A stretch of 64,000 bases of DNA, taken from assembly GCA_032191485.1 (NCBI GenBank), contig JAVDOI010000003.1:14387813-14451812 (forward strand), given 5' to 3'. Position numbers and translations under genes: made by a program. Shown here in pieces: positions 30,023 through 42,770 of this stretch (positions within the stretch are counted from its first letter, which is position 1; the number at the start of each line of letters is the position of its first letter). Below the pieces are notes generated by a model. That model ran no database searches and was not told where the DNA came from. It worked only from the letters and a program-made list of their open reading frames with translations. The stretch comes from Leptoclinus maculatus. Lineage: Eukaryota > Chordata > Actinopteri > Perciformes > Stichaeidae.

Positions 30023-31754
30023 GATTGATTCATTTTTTTAACAGTTTCCTACTGGAATAAGCATATGAAGTGTCTTGAACAGGGCAGGGCTCTTCTGTCT
30101 TTCTTCAGAACTACTGTGGAACACCTCTGCCGCAAAAACAGCTGTGACACTTTGTGACAGCTTCTGCTTCGACAAATACGTCATCCCTGACTCAATTGAC
30201 TGAGCATTATCAGTCTGAGCACAGTCATGCTGCGTCCCCTGTGGCATGGCGGCTGGCAACATACTGTACCTGCCCAGAGACCACACCCTCAGACTGACAA
30301 CCTCTCCACAATGGCCTGTCATGTCATCACAGTTGGTTTGGCAACAAAAACTTTTCCAGACTGGTAACAGGTAGTCAAACTTGTTTGTGATTCATGATTC
30401 TAAAAGCAATATTATGTTAAAATCACGTCACCGTCTCATTCAAGACGAACTAACTAGGAAGACTGAGAACAACTAAATTCCCCTTTCATTAAACTATTAC
30501 TCCAAACTATTGAAAACCAGTAACTTATATCCCTTGATATCTGTTGAATCAATAACTACATTAATAAACTTTGAGTTTGAGTCAACACAATCAGCCACAT
30601 TTTTGCGCCAGAGTCAGTTCCAGGCGTGTGGCCTTAAACACACCAACCATAGTCACTAAATTGCTCCCACCCTTAATGAAAATAATACGGCCATTATGTG
30701 TCCCTTTAGCAGCTGTGGCTCTAAACAGTGACATGCAGCGTTCTGGCCTCAGGTTGTTGCTGCTCTTTGACGAGCTGTCACTTGCCAGCACACAAAGAAG
30801 GTGTTTAGTTTTTTTGCCAATTTAAGCGCTCAGCTAATTAACATTTACTTCAGCGCCTTGTTGTCAAAGCAGTTGGTCTCAAGGTGCAACGTGACAGAAC
30901 TGCTGCGGTAGTCTGCTGTTTAGAAAGCATGCAAACCACACGGTCAAAGGCAGTGTATGCGTACGTGGTGTTGAACATTTCAGTTTATCACCTCTTGTTA
31001 AACAACATCTGTTAATAGACCCTTAGCGCTAATAGACGCCTGATGTTGGTTCAGAAGTGAGTTTGCAGAAAACTGGTGCAGGAGGAGACAGACTTTCTTT
31101 GTGAAGCTTGTGTTTCCTGTTGTCATACACAATATTAACACCATTACCACAGAGCAGCCAGCGAGGATTGTGTACTCCTCATAATATTGTGTGTAATATT
31201 TGAGAAAACGTTGCAAATCTATAGATTCTATTTGTTCTTCAGGTTTATTAGTACAATGTGTGATGTCTTTACCCCCAGAACGCATTGGCACTATCCATAC
31301 TAACCCAGTGACCCAGTGAACTTTGACCTCCTGTGTGCCCGCCCCCTTTTGTGAGCTTGTTTCCAAAGATACCAACTAACAAAGAACGATGGGAGGTTTT
31401 TGTCTGAATGCGTTTATAGCTCATGAGGTCTTATTGTCACTCTTCATGTCACTGATTCTCTTTCCTCTGGGAATGTCACCTCTTATTAGTTCCATATCCT
31501 CACTGCTTTGAGACAGTAAATACTCCATATTTCGGGTTCCTACGATACATTTTGAAGACGAATCGCTTGCGATAGTGAATTCTCCAGCAAGTCGGGTCAA
31601 ATCAAGGAATACATTGTAGAGGCTTGGAGAAAAAAATAGATAGCAATGACGTATGAAGATGAATGTGCGTTGACGTCTGTATTTCAACTGTAGTTTGCGA
31701 GGTTCCTGACATGACAAGTGAGTAAAATAAAAACGGAGCACAATTCCAAGTGTA
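27600..31754. other. Intergenic spacer between asap3 and e2f2, no gene recognised
   Basis: It contains scattered microsatellites, including the (GA)n tract at 29950-30017. Two minus-strand frames (30998-31375 and 31421-31741) are open but AT-biased, unspliced and without recognisable motifs, so they are not called. Confidence 0.5.
29950..30017. repeat. (GA)n microsatellite
   Basis: About 34 GA units in the asap3-e2f2 spacer. Confidence 0.95.
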
Positions 31755-33416
31755 AACCATGGCTTCAGTATTTATTTAATAAGTTCAAACAGACCACACA
31801 ATATTACAAAATATTAAGTGCCGCATGTCATACATGAACAGTTCAACCTTCAAAAAATTCAGGAAAAATAGGTATAAATACAAAACAAATTATATACAAA
31901 TACCAGAAAAATAACGCTCATTGAAAAAAAAAAATAATAAAACTACAAATTCTGAATTCACATCCTCTAATCTACATCGTAAAAACTCACACACAAACAC
32001 ACCATGACACCCATTTCCCAAGCTGTCAAATACACACACAAACACACATTTTCAAGTTTTGTTAGGACAGGACAGTTAGCTTATCTCTGCAGTGTAGAGG
32101 GAAAGCCAAAAAATACATCAGCACGAAATTCAAATTTCCAAATGTCTAGAACTCTTCGAAAAAAAATATAACTATTAACAGATAACTCTGACTACTCTGA
32201 CCTCGGTTCCATGTCTTTGACATTTAAAAGGGTTGCACCACCACATGTGGGAAAGCATTCATGGGCTTGAAATTTGAACAGTAAAGTATACAAATACCTT
32301 CTAGTTCCTGTTGCTGCTAGATCAGCAGACTTCATTCCTTATTGAACAAGAGAACAAGAAAATCTCTACTCTAAGTAAACTTTAATTACATCAATTAACC
32401 CCCCTTCCACCACATCTGCAACACAGATGCTGCATTTCATTTATTTTGGTTATTTCCTTAAGAAATACAATAGTAGTTTCACACCACTGAATCAAAAAAT
32501 TCTATCAAAATCAGCAAACTCTTATCAATAGAGGAGGACCTGGATTTAAAATAAAGCGACCAACAAGAGCGAGTGCGACTCTCTTATTATGGGTCATTAA
32601 ACTCTGGATCTGGGTCCACTTTTGGGTGTCAGAAGCTGCCTTTCACATTTTGGCACCAAACAGGTACGAGGCCCGACATAAAGCTTAAGGCAGGAAAGAG
32701 CAAACCTGATCAGACAGAAGCCACACGAGCTAAAATGATTCACACGATACCCTACTGAAGCTGTAGATGCTTGTGGACCGGTATTATTCACAGCTTGATT
32801 TGGTCAGTGTTGAAGACAGGTACACTCTTGAAAACACATCATGTGTACAGTTCTGGATGGCTTTTAGCGAACGCTAATTTCCAGTGATTGAATCCTGTAA
32901 AGCTTGTATGGTTAGTTAAAAGCTGACATAATACAAGGCTGCCCCCTACGGGTTAAAGAGTGGCACTAAATATTTAGACTTTGGAAGAAAAAAAAAAGGA
33001 AGAAAAACAATTCCTGAGTTGTTACACTGTAAACACCGCCCAAAAAACCGAATGCACCAGATTATGTTGCCGGGGATGTGATGTGCACAATAACTTCTGT
33101 GTTTGTAGCGCAATCTGAAAATGTGAATGATCCAAAAACAGTGCTGCCATTTCCTAACGGTTGGAGATTACACACGTGTGTCAGTCTCACCCAACCTCTC
33201 AGTCCCATCGTGTTCATCTACAAATCATTTTGACTTTGTTAAAATAAACAAAGGGGGTAACTCCTCCTTTGGAATCATTAACATTAAAACAGGCATGGTA
33301 AAAACAAAGAGTTATGGCTTTATAGTGTAATATTTCCGACCTCGAGAAGGCATTGAATTAAATATTTACCCCCTTAATCTCCCCAAATTTCCTCCCGCCT
33401 CCTTCATTTAACACCT
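31755..33416 (-). other. e2f2: Probable e2f2 3' untranslated region
   Basis: It runs from the stop codon to the distal AATAAA and is AT-rich without coding frames. Two polyadenylation signals suggest alternative 3' ends. The boundary is inferred. Confidence 0.45.
31771..31776 (-). terminator. e2f2: Candidate distal e2f2 polyadenylation signal (AATAAA)
   Basis: TTTATT on the plus strand, 1.64 kb downstream of the stop codon. A second AATAAA at 32440-32445 could give a shorter 3'UTR. Confidence 0.45.
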
Positions 33417-33790
33417 TCAGCTCTTCAACAGCTCTCCGAGATCATAGGTGTCGAAGAAGTCTGACACTCCCTCGCTGTCCTCCAGGCTCCAGAGGTAGTC
33501 GTCGTGGTCCAAAGGGGGAGAGAAACTGACAAAGGGGGTGTTGGGGTCGGGGGCGAAAGAGACGCAAGGCAGTTGGTCCTCTGTGATCTGGAGCAGGCCG
33601 GGGGGTAAACCCAGCAAACCCTCGACGTCCAGCAGAGTGGAAGTGGAGGCTGCCGCTGAGGAGGTGGCTGGAGCTGCTGTAGATATGTTGACTGTGATCA
33701 AGAAAAGGACAGAGCATAAGCATATTTGTAGTTGACTGCTTCCAAAAAGCAAAGTAGCTCTCCATGACCAGTGCATAGTCGCAATCAGGG

Positions 33791-33830
<40 letters not shown>

Positions 33831-34480
33831 CTCACTGTCGGAATAAAGTGACTCATCAACCTATTAGCTCCCAGTGAGAGTATAAAGTCAGAATCCTACT
33901 GTACTGTACATGAGCCAACAGAAAACCCAGCTTACATTCAGCAGGCTCCTCTTTGATGCCGTAGCTTGGTGGCCCAATCTCCATTGGGGTTGTAGTTGGA
34001 GGGCCGAGAGGTTGAGGGAACTCCTTTTTAGGGGTGGCCGCGCTTTTCACTGGGCTGGCATCTTCAAGACCCTCCTCTGGACACAGGTAGACTTCAATGG
34101 GCCCATTCTTACTTTTTAAATAGATCTGTAATGATCCCTGCTGTAAGGAGAAGGATATAAAAATAACATTATATAAATATACAGCACAACACTCATGGTT
34201 GCGTTGCATGTATTCCATTTGTCTTTCGGAGAGTTTTTAACAACAATTGAATCTGTTGGTTTTGAAGTCTTGTGTTCTCACCCCTGCCGTGTCTGGCACT
34301 TCCAGTTTGGTGTCAGCGGGGGCCTTGACGGCGATGACTGTCTGGTCTCGGAGAGTGCCGATGGAGCGAATGTCCTGATATGTCACATAGCCCAACGTAC
34401 AGCGTGTGGTCAAGGGGGATAACGGCTGCAGAAATGAAGTGGCTATTTGCATGTGTAACCAGACCCAGAAGACAACCAGT

Positions 34481-34542
<62 letters not shown>

Positions 34543-36747
34543 GCTTGATGTAAAGGATATCTCTTATTATCTTCATATTCGGTGAGTTGTTTGAGCTGTG
34601 CGGTGCTGGAGTGGATCAGCTCATCCAGAGATCTTTCTACTCTCTCCAGGTCTCCAAGTTCTTTCCTCAGGGCGCAAGCCTTCTCTCCTCCACCTGCACC
34701 ACCTTCAAACACATCTCCAACCCTACAAGGACACACATAAGCATATACATAATCAGAATGTGTGAGGATCAGATTGCAGTAAAAACTGTAGCTGTCGTAA
34801 CAAAAAAACAAAGACACGCAGGGTAATAGACAATATCAGTATACATACCAGCCACTAGAGGGCAGATAAGCTAAGTGTAAGCAGGAATAAGTCCACCGAG
34901 TTGTACTCACACACAACAGCGTTTCAATAAACACAATCTATCATGTTTTGCATTACACGATAGATTTCTCTGTTCTACTGGTCCCTCGTTGTAAAGCCCG
35001 GTCCAGACTTCATCAGTGGGAATCTCTGACCACCACTAAACATGAGACGTGCCTGCTTACACTGCAATTCACAGAGAGTGAAAATGTTTGGCAGTTGGCT
35101 TGGAAGATATCAAAGCCTTGTCTGAGCTGTTTTACAGAAGTAAATAAACTCTATCTGATCGTTGAGAGACGTGTTCATCGGACTGAAACGTGGCTGTCAT
35201 GTGGTCTACGACCACAAACCCATGTTTGTGGCTGCCTATAGTTTTTGGAGTCCGGAACTCCCACCAAGCATCAAATGTTGGTAAAACTCTTATGTTCTTC
35301 TTTTGCATTGGTACTTACAGCCACTGGATGTTGTTCTTGGACTTCTTTCGGATGAGCTGGACTCCCTCCAGGACGTTGGTGATGTCATAGATGCGCCTCT
35401 TCTGGACCTCCAGAACCTCAGTGGCCCAGTTCAGGTCAAGAACTCCATCGGGAGACTCCGCGATCAGACCCACAAACTTCTTGGTCAGCAGGCCCAAGGA
35501 CGTGTCGTACCGCGTCCGCTCACCCGGAGACTTTGGAGCTGAGGGCAAAAGATCCAGACAAAGGCACATGAGGAGGGGAACAGCAAGGAGTAAAAGCAGC
35601 AACAATTGACAGAGATATTGTAGATATTTAACAGAAGAATTAAGCAATCATGAAAGTAAAAGGTGTAAGAAGATAAACATACTAAAGGTGCAAACTCTTC
35701 ATCATACGAGTGTGTCAATTACCTTAATTCCTGTGTGAATGTGACTCATGTAGTGTTTATGACGCTATTCGTTGATTGTAAACAATCTTCACACCAGTCA
35801 CCACCTCACAGAAGCACATCTCTTCAAAAGTATTGCACATGGTATTTGAAACAGACCAAACTCATTTATTGATGCTACTGTGTGCTTCTAATTGGGCCTT
35901 GTCCTCCACATGTTGACCATTTGTGTGTCAAACAAGACACATTTAAATCCGTTATTGGTTTAATAATTTCACTCTAGTCCCGAGGCTTCTGTGACGCTTT
36001 TCTCCTGGACTGGTCTGAAGACTTGGGGCTCCGTTTTAAGCCAGCCTACTCCCTGCCCTCTGTGACCCCCATAGAACCCCCACCCTACCTCCCTCCTTTG
36101 GACTCGAACCATTGTAAGAAACTGTAATTAGTCAACTTCCTGAGACTTCCCTCTTTGTACTCACAGTCTTTTTATACAGCTTTTCTTTGTATTTAAATTA
36201 GACTAAAGGGCTCAAATATCTACGGACAAAACCCACTATGTTACACCACCTCTCTCACATCCATCTATCTGATCTGTAGTTGGTGTACTCACTCCTTGGA
36301 CTTGGTATCCTGGCTGCGATGCTGCATTTGCCTTTTGGTGTGCGGAACTCTGGCAGGTAAAGAGGGTCCTCTAGATCCAGCTTCCTTTTGGCCTGGAGAG
36401 GACAGAGTTTATGTTCATTAGTACAAATAAAAATAGAAGAGCAAAGAGGGTGTTTCTAATCATTCTGTCACCATAGGAATATATAGAGGGAATATATTCC
36501 CATTCCTACATTATGGTCTGCTGTAAACAAACTTTCATTCCACTTATAGGTTAACTCGTGATAATGAAGTGTGTGGGGCACGTCCAGCCAATCCATGAAA
36601 CAATGACATCAATGCTGGCACAAGTGCTAAATAGGGGGTTGTTGAAAAGTGTCGTAAATGTGCCAACAGCCCTCAAGTGCAGGAACAAAGCACCCCTGTA
36701 ACACTTTCCCAAGCACTTCAACAGGGGCTGATCTTATGTATGTATGC

Positions 36748-36784
<37 letters not shown>

Positions 36785-39700
36785 GTGGGATAGGGAAACG
36801 GGGTGATTGCCTCTCAACCCACTGCCAGCAAAATGCAATGAAATCCCTGGAATCACTCAATGACCTCTCTCAAACCTCCCTATGTCCCCTTTCCTCCACA
36901 GCCACACACACACACACACACACACGCACACACGATTACTTGACTGTCACTGCAATGCATCTTACACTGCAACCTTTGGACCACAATATAACCTACAATA
37001 TACGATCTTCATGTGACCATGACTTTTTCAGTGACCTACATAGGCCCCAATGTAACAAAAGTGAAAGTCACATGAACCCAATCTCCTCACAGGATTGAGA
37101 AATGACCAACTGTCTGAAAAATGACAAGTTGCACACAAGGTGGCGACACCCTAACACGCAGAAATCCTCCTTAACTCCAACACGATGTTGACGAGAGAGT
37201 TTGCGGGCAATCCCACACAAAACACTCTGGGGACTGATCTAACGAGGAGTGGGATTTTAGCACAGCGTTACTGAGGCCGCTGGGTAATTGGCCGCATCTG
37301 GTTAGGACCTCACCTCGGTCATCTATAATTGTGCGCTCTCTTATCCTTTCAGCTCTGTGTTGCCTCACAAACTCGCCTTTCCTCCAAATCTCCTCACAAA
37401 TACTTGGCAACAGTAATCCCTTTTTGTCACTGCAGTGCTTTAGCTAATAGGTTTAGGCAAGGGACTTTTTCAGAGACGGAAAAAGTGCTGAATTTACTTA
37501 ACCATGTGTGGATGCGCCTGTTTGAGCGTGGGGATTATGAAGGGGGCTATTGTCCCAGTGTGCTCCCATGACATGTCCACCTGTTGACTGGAGACATCTG
37601 GAGCCGCACAGCAAGTGTGGTGTGCTGCCGGCGGGGCGGCTTTTAATCCTCACAGCGTACAGTAACTTCAGTAGGACAGAGAAATACACGGGTCAGGGCT
37701 ACCCGGAACAAAACGGTGACTGCTAGCATTTATTTCTGGGATTAAAAGCTGTGTTTTTGTTGGCTCAGAGTCCTGACAGTAGCTGCCAAACACCAGGGGT
37801 CACAGAGAGGAATCAGATACTGGTTATTAGCAGGCGGAGTCAGTGTCCGCTGTAGTTAAACAGAGAGAAGATCTGTCTGGTTTGACTTGATTGTCAGTCC
37901 CAGTGCAAGTAACGAATAAGAAGAGCAGCCTTGACATTAGAATACGGTTAACTTCCATGACCTAAATGTACGGATCAAGCTGCACCATGTCTCAATTTTT
38001 CAGGCTTGTAGGTCAATAATGTGAGAGTTGCAGCCACAGGCATGGTGACATGTTGTAAGAGGGGAACCAACGGTTTCACCCTGCAGCTGTATGGGCTTGG
38101 GTGCTCCCTTTTTTGCATGAGGGATTTCTCTGGTGAGTCAACCATATTACGCAAACACCATTTCGTGTAGTAGAAAGACCGGCTGTTTGTGGCTTTAGAG
38201 GCCAGCACACGAGCATGTTGCTGGAGACAAAACCACGCAAAAGACTAAAGCTGGTTTTAGGAATTGGGATAGGCCTGTGTCAAAAACACTCCTATTAGCT
38301 CTTTATCTCCAAGACTCGCCTGCCCAGTTACGCCCAAAGCACCGCACGTGGCTTCTTCTGTTGGCTCTACATTCTTAGGCCGATTCCTGCAGCTGCTCTG
38401 GTGAAATCTCCAAAGTGGCAGTTCACGTCACGTGAAGGACTTCTGCAGTCGGGCCTCTCTTCAAAAACCAACACACCTGGTCTGTCAGGCTGCATGGGAT
38501 TCAAATTCCATCCAAGCCAAGGACAAGTTACAGTATGCCTGCTAATATCTCTGTACACAAACCCCTCACGTCCACACCCTTGGGGAGTCACATGAAAAGC
38601 AATGCCTATACGGCTGATGAGACTGTCAACGTGGCTCTCAAGAGGTAAAAGAGAAGGTTGGATCTGCCCATTTGGGTGGGTGGTGGAGAGAGGCGAGGGG
38701 GGGGAGCAGGCTGCTTTGAAATGCAAACCACCCCCCCCCTATTGAGGACAACTTGCTCCAGGGCCACCGCTGGCCTGAGGCCAGGTTGAAACAAGGTGAA
38801 TGAGAGGGAATAGAGAAGCAGAGAGAGATTTCAGGTGAGTGCATGCAGTTGTGGCCAATGTCACACCCGAGTGTCAACGGTCTGAATGGGGGGGGGGGGG
38901 GGGGGGGGGGGCGGCTCACCAGAGGGGCTCCGAGAAGAATCTCTGGAACCACAAGGTGATTCAAGACGACACTGTAGGTTATATGAGAGATGTTTGTTTC
39001 AGCAGAAAAAGACAGAAAGAGTAATTCATAGAGCTGATATCAGTGCTGATGCAGTTTTGGCAGATTGCGCACATTCCCATGAAAAATCTGGGAACACCAC
39101 TTGTGACATAAGCAAGGAATAAGTGGGACATTGTTTCTGGTGGACATTATGCTGATGCATCTTGTTCCCGGACTGCCATTTGGTTTGTAGTAAATGTGGC
39201 TTTTTGCATCTGAAACAGACAAATGCATTCATCGGTTTGCTTTGAGGACGAGATTGGACAGAAAGCAGCTGTAATAGACAGAAAGGTTCTTCCGTGGACT
39301 TTGGTGGGAGGCCTGAATCCTGTAACACATTTACATCACCATCAATCCGAAAGGAAACCAGAGTGACACAACATCATCAATAGTCTACGTTGCCCTGGTT
39401 AAAAGTCACATGACAATCACTCATTCACCGCCTTTTACTACAGTCGGCATGATTAATAAGTAAAGACGAGATCTCTTCAGCTAAAGTTACCTTCGTGCAG
39501 TCAAACATTAACTTTTTCTCAGGGGTTTCAACAGCATATACCCCACGAGAAAGCTTTCAAGTGTGGGATTACGCAGCACCACTGTGGCATAGATTTGGTG
39601 CTGGTTCTCATGCTGAGCTAAGCTAAAAAGACCGTTGGTACTGTAATGCTGTTTAAGTTGAAGGAAGTGAGCTACACATGAAGAAACAGCACTTCCTGTA

Positions 39701-41305
39701 AACATAAGACTCATGACTGAACATGAAATGAAGCTGCTGTGTCAGCAGCAAGCACATAAAGAGGACACTCAATAGTTACTATCTTCAAGTTGAGTGATGA
39801 ACTGAAGTCCCTTTAAACATCCTCATAATGATGGCATCCTTGCATCTATTGTTTTGTCATGTGCTGCTAATGTAAAGTGACTAATTAGGGAAAACAACAG
39901 GTTATCTGAAACCAGATCATTTATTTTTAGTGCTTGCCAGCTGCTGCAGTGATGCTCTGTGGCTGAAAACATGAACTCAACTCAATTTGGATACCTTTCT
40001 GAATTTCGAATCTCTGTATTTAAGGAATTAGAGGAGACAAAATATCCTAGCATTTCGGTCATGACCCTAAAAACAGAAAACCCCAGAACAAAAAGCAAGG
40101 GAACCAACTTTAGTTATATTTATTTAGTATAACAAGACACAAGGCCATCACCTACTCTCAGCATCATTTGTTCTTCAGACTTCGTGGTGCTTCCCCCCCC
40201 CCCGATAGAACTGAAGGTCTATCAAACTTACTGAAATGTGTGGAGGAAGTTTCATAATCATGGGACTCTTGAAACCGGCTCTGCAGTTTCAAAAGTGCAT
40301 CACTCTTCTCCACCTTAACTGTGGTCAGCTGTGGTAATCTGTAATAACTAAGATCACTTGCTTATCTTTAAAAAAAAAAAATAATAATAATTCCGTCACT
40401 ACAAACACTGTACTGTGTAGTGTATTTGCGGCAGAATGGACAACACCATTATCAGTGAGAACACACACACACACTCAGAAGTCTGGCTCTCTATCAGCAG
40501 CATGTCACCATCTTCTGAGGATCGCCTCGCATCATGTGTGTAATGAACCCTATCGACCCACATCCAACACACTCTATGTCAGCGCGGGCACGTTGGAGGC
40601 AAACTATCTGTCACATGAACGGGTCTTAGTGCTGGATTAAACAGGGGGGGGGGGGGAACATTTCCAAGTCAGCAAACAAAATGGAGAATTCTAACATGTG
40701 ACATGTACAAATCCCCCCCCGAGAAAGTATGTTACAAATACAAGGAATTTGACAAATACAGACTTGAGCTGTAATCAAGTTCACCTTTGCGTATGTTAAG
40801 CCAGGTGGTAGCCTATTTCTCCCTTCACTTATGTCCACCTAATCCTCTTGAAAGGCCTATTACTGAATACAGGCTCCAAGGGCAAAACGGTTTACATGAG
40901 ATTTGAAGACCCTGGCCTGTGCACACTCTAACCCCTTTAGCCCTACCGCAACTCACTAACTCTAAAAGACCGCAAGGCCGGCTGGCTAGAGAGAGAAGAG
41001 ACCAACTATAACAAGCACCAGCAGCTGTGAAGCGCTAACACGCTGCCGAGTGTCATCTAATCCTCTCAGATCATAAAGCTTTTCAATCAACGCATTTTTG
41101 GGTTTTACAGGAACAAATCACGCAGTCGAGAGTGATGTTTAGTGTTTCTAAGAGCTCTTTTCACGCATGAGCCGGAAAAAAACAGCAGTTGTCTGGTTAT
41201 GACCTCTGACCTCCACCTTCTTCCTACAGTGACGTGGACAGGTTACACAGGCCCTGCATTGCCTCAATGACAGGTGCACTTGGGGCAGCTGTCATATGGG
41301 TGTAA

Positions 41306-41356
<51 letters not shown>

Positions 41357-42201
41357 CTGCCCAACGACAAGTGTTACTCATGATTTAGGATCACTCCTCG
41401 TCAAAGTAGAGCTGATTTTGAGTTCACAGTGGTTAATAAAACAGTAAAATGCTGTGTTGACATTATTGTCTGCCACCAGTGTAAAAGCTGCTATCTCCCC
41501 CTGTGGAGGCCACTCATCCTTTCTTTTCACAAGCAAGGGGCCCCCCTAACACTATCAACTATACCCCCACCCCCACCCCCCACCAAAACCATCAAACACA
41601 CATTTAAACACACACAGCCTCTGGTCTCGTCTAGCTACAGCTGGCCTGCGGGGGGAAATATGTCACACTTAGCACGGCAGGCAAAGGGACCCACGCCATT
41701 CATACACATCCAGCAGCAGTCACAGTGGCTCCTCTGTGGCTTATCACGTCAAAACATATTTGAACGTGCCCCAAACGCTGCTACACCACGCATACCACTG
41801 GAAATCCATAATCAGTCCGCCCACATAACTCACTACACTGGACGTACTTTGTATTTAGCTGTTTTAAAAAGTGTGTATTTGTGATGCAAGCTTGTTGTGC
41901 AGTGTGTGTGTGTTAGATTATTTACCGGCAGTCGCCCGGAGGATGATCTGATGGGTTTAGCCTCTGGTCCGTGGGGGGTTGAATACAGGCTGTTGGCTCT
42001 TTGTTCGGCCGCGGCGGTGTTGCAGATCTGGGTGAAATAGCCTGCCGGTACCGTGCTCATCGGAGGGCTGGACAGTCCGGTGCTGAAGAACTCGGTCTTC
42101 ACTCCTCCGGTGGACAAAACCTTGATCTTCTGCTGAGGGCAAGACAGTCCCGCTACTGGCCGACCCGAAGCCGGAGAGACACCTTTCGGCATCCGCATCA
42201 T
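33417..42201 (-). CDS. e2f2: E2f2, activator E2F transcription factor
   Basis: Seven coding exons join in phase (1353 nt, 450 aa): 42201-41926, 36392-36293, 35538-35319, 34722-34561, 34396-34282, 34140-33936 and 33691-33417. The family binds TTTSSCGC sites as a heterodimer with DP proteins and drives S-phase genes; RB represses it. Visible parts are a TPHGPE block shared with human E2F2, the basic AKRKLDLED motif (93-101), the winged-helix DNA-binding domain (about 132-198, core RRIYDITNVLEG at 173-184), the leucine-rich dimerisation segment, the marked box (LGYVTYQDIR to VYLCPEE) and the RB-binding C-terminus (423-450, DDYLWSLEDSEG..FFDTYDLGELL). The first ATG in frame, at 42201, has A at -3; alternatives are Met2 and Met4. 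Human E2F2 is 437 aa. Synteny with asap3 and id3 favours E2F2 over E2F1 or E2F3. Confidence 0.94.
33793..33829. repeat. (CA)n microsatellite in e2f2 intron 6
   Basis: About 18 CA units, roughly 100 bases upstream of the last coding exon. Confidence 0.9.
34397..34560 (-). other. e2f2: AT-AC U12-type (minor spliceosome) intron of e2f2
   Basis: The 164-base intron 4 begins ATATCCTTT directly after AAT AAG AG and ends ...GCTGTAC before G TTG GGC. The donor fits the U12 consensus. CCCCTTGAC, 13 bases before the end, fits the U12 branch site TTCCTTRAC. Joining gives NKR-LGYVTYQDIR, as in other E2Fs, while no GT-AG pair restores this reading. Minor introns are known in E2F genes. A (CA)n tract fills more than a third of it. 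Confidence 0.92.
34482..34540. repeat. (CA)n microsatellite inside the e2f2 U12-type intron
   Basis: About 29 perfect CA units, (TG)n in the pre-mRNA. It begins about 20 bases after the minor-type donor. Confidence 0.95.
34852..34865 (+). promoter_or_regulatory. CTCF core motif in e2f2 intron 3
   Basis: CCACTAGAGGGCAG agrees with the CTCF core CCASYAGRKGGCRS at all 14 positions. Sequence match only; occupancy is unknown. Confidence 0.5.
35319..35538 (-). CDS. e2f2: e2f2 exon 3: DNA-binding domain
   Basis: The whole winged helix lies on this single exon: ERTRYDTSLGLLTKKF, DGVLDLNWATEVLEVQKRR, IYDITNVLEGVQLIRKKSKN and NIQW. The RRxYD signature that contacts the GCGC core is intact. Its phases (1 in, 2 out) match the neighbouring exons. 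Confidence 0.94.
36751..36783. repeat. (TG)n microsatellite
   Basis: About 16 TG units, followed 120 bases later by a CA repeat (36903-36932) that could pair with it. Confidence 0.9.
38888..38911. repeat. Poly-G tract, 24 bases
   Basis: Uninterrupted G run in e2f2 intron 1. Length in the real genome may differ because such runs are hard to sequence. Confidence 0.85.
41307..41352. repeat. (CA)n microsatellite
   Basis: About 23 CA units in e2f2 intron 1, 570 bases downstream of exon 1. Confidence 0.95.
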
Positions 42202-42770
42202 TTTCCTGAGTAAACTAAATTCAACCGGATTGGTCAAGCTTGGTAGCTAAGCACACCGATCAATGCTCTGCTAAATCGTTCCCCTGTTATAGCAAGTTGC
42301 TGCTATAGGCTTTGTATGAACATATGTCTCTACCCTGCGAATATTACTTAACTCACGTAAACAAAAAACAAGTCAAGAGCAACTCATACAGCAGAAATCC
42401 ATCTATTAAATGCAAAAAGCATGGGATAAACAGACAATTCAGCCGTAGTTTCTAACAATATTCGTCAGTAAATTACAGCAGACTGGTCGGTGTTGTTATC
42501 CTTTGTCCAGTAACAAAGTGCAGAGGAAGATTGCCCTACAGGTTACAAAAAACTGCTGGTTAAATAATAAATTAAAACGTCCAGTATTTTAAAGTCCAGT
42601 ACCAGAAGGCTTCCACGTCTCATTGAGATCAGGTTCCTCCGTGAGATTTACAATCTATAGTGACTCCCTCTGATGCGGAATCCGACCCGGTCTGTGACTC
42701 TTGTCCGTCCACCTCAGAGTTCCGCTCTCCATACAAACAGGACAGGAGCTGAGGAAGAACAGCTTTTTTA

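Larger units (their letters stand above)
36393..41925 (-). other. e2f2: e2f2 intron 1, 5.5 kb, no additional gene seen
   Basis: The largest e2f2 intron. It holds TG/CA repeats (36751-36783, 36903-36932, 41307-41352), a 24-base G run (38888-38911) and open frames without recognisable homology (for example 38367-38726, minus). Confidence 0.6.

Noticed and set aside
30998..31741. Two adjacent minus-strand frames (125 and 106 codons) downstream of e2f2
   Set aside because: AT-driven, unbiased codons, no domain recognised and different frames; treated as chance.
42202..42237. N-terminal extension of E2f2 (TNPVEFSLLRK)
   Set aside because: It would have to start at TTG; the first ATG in frame is at 42201.
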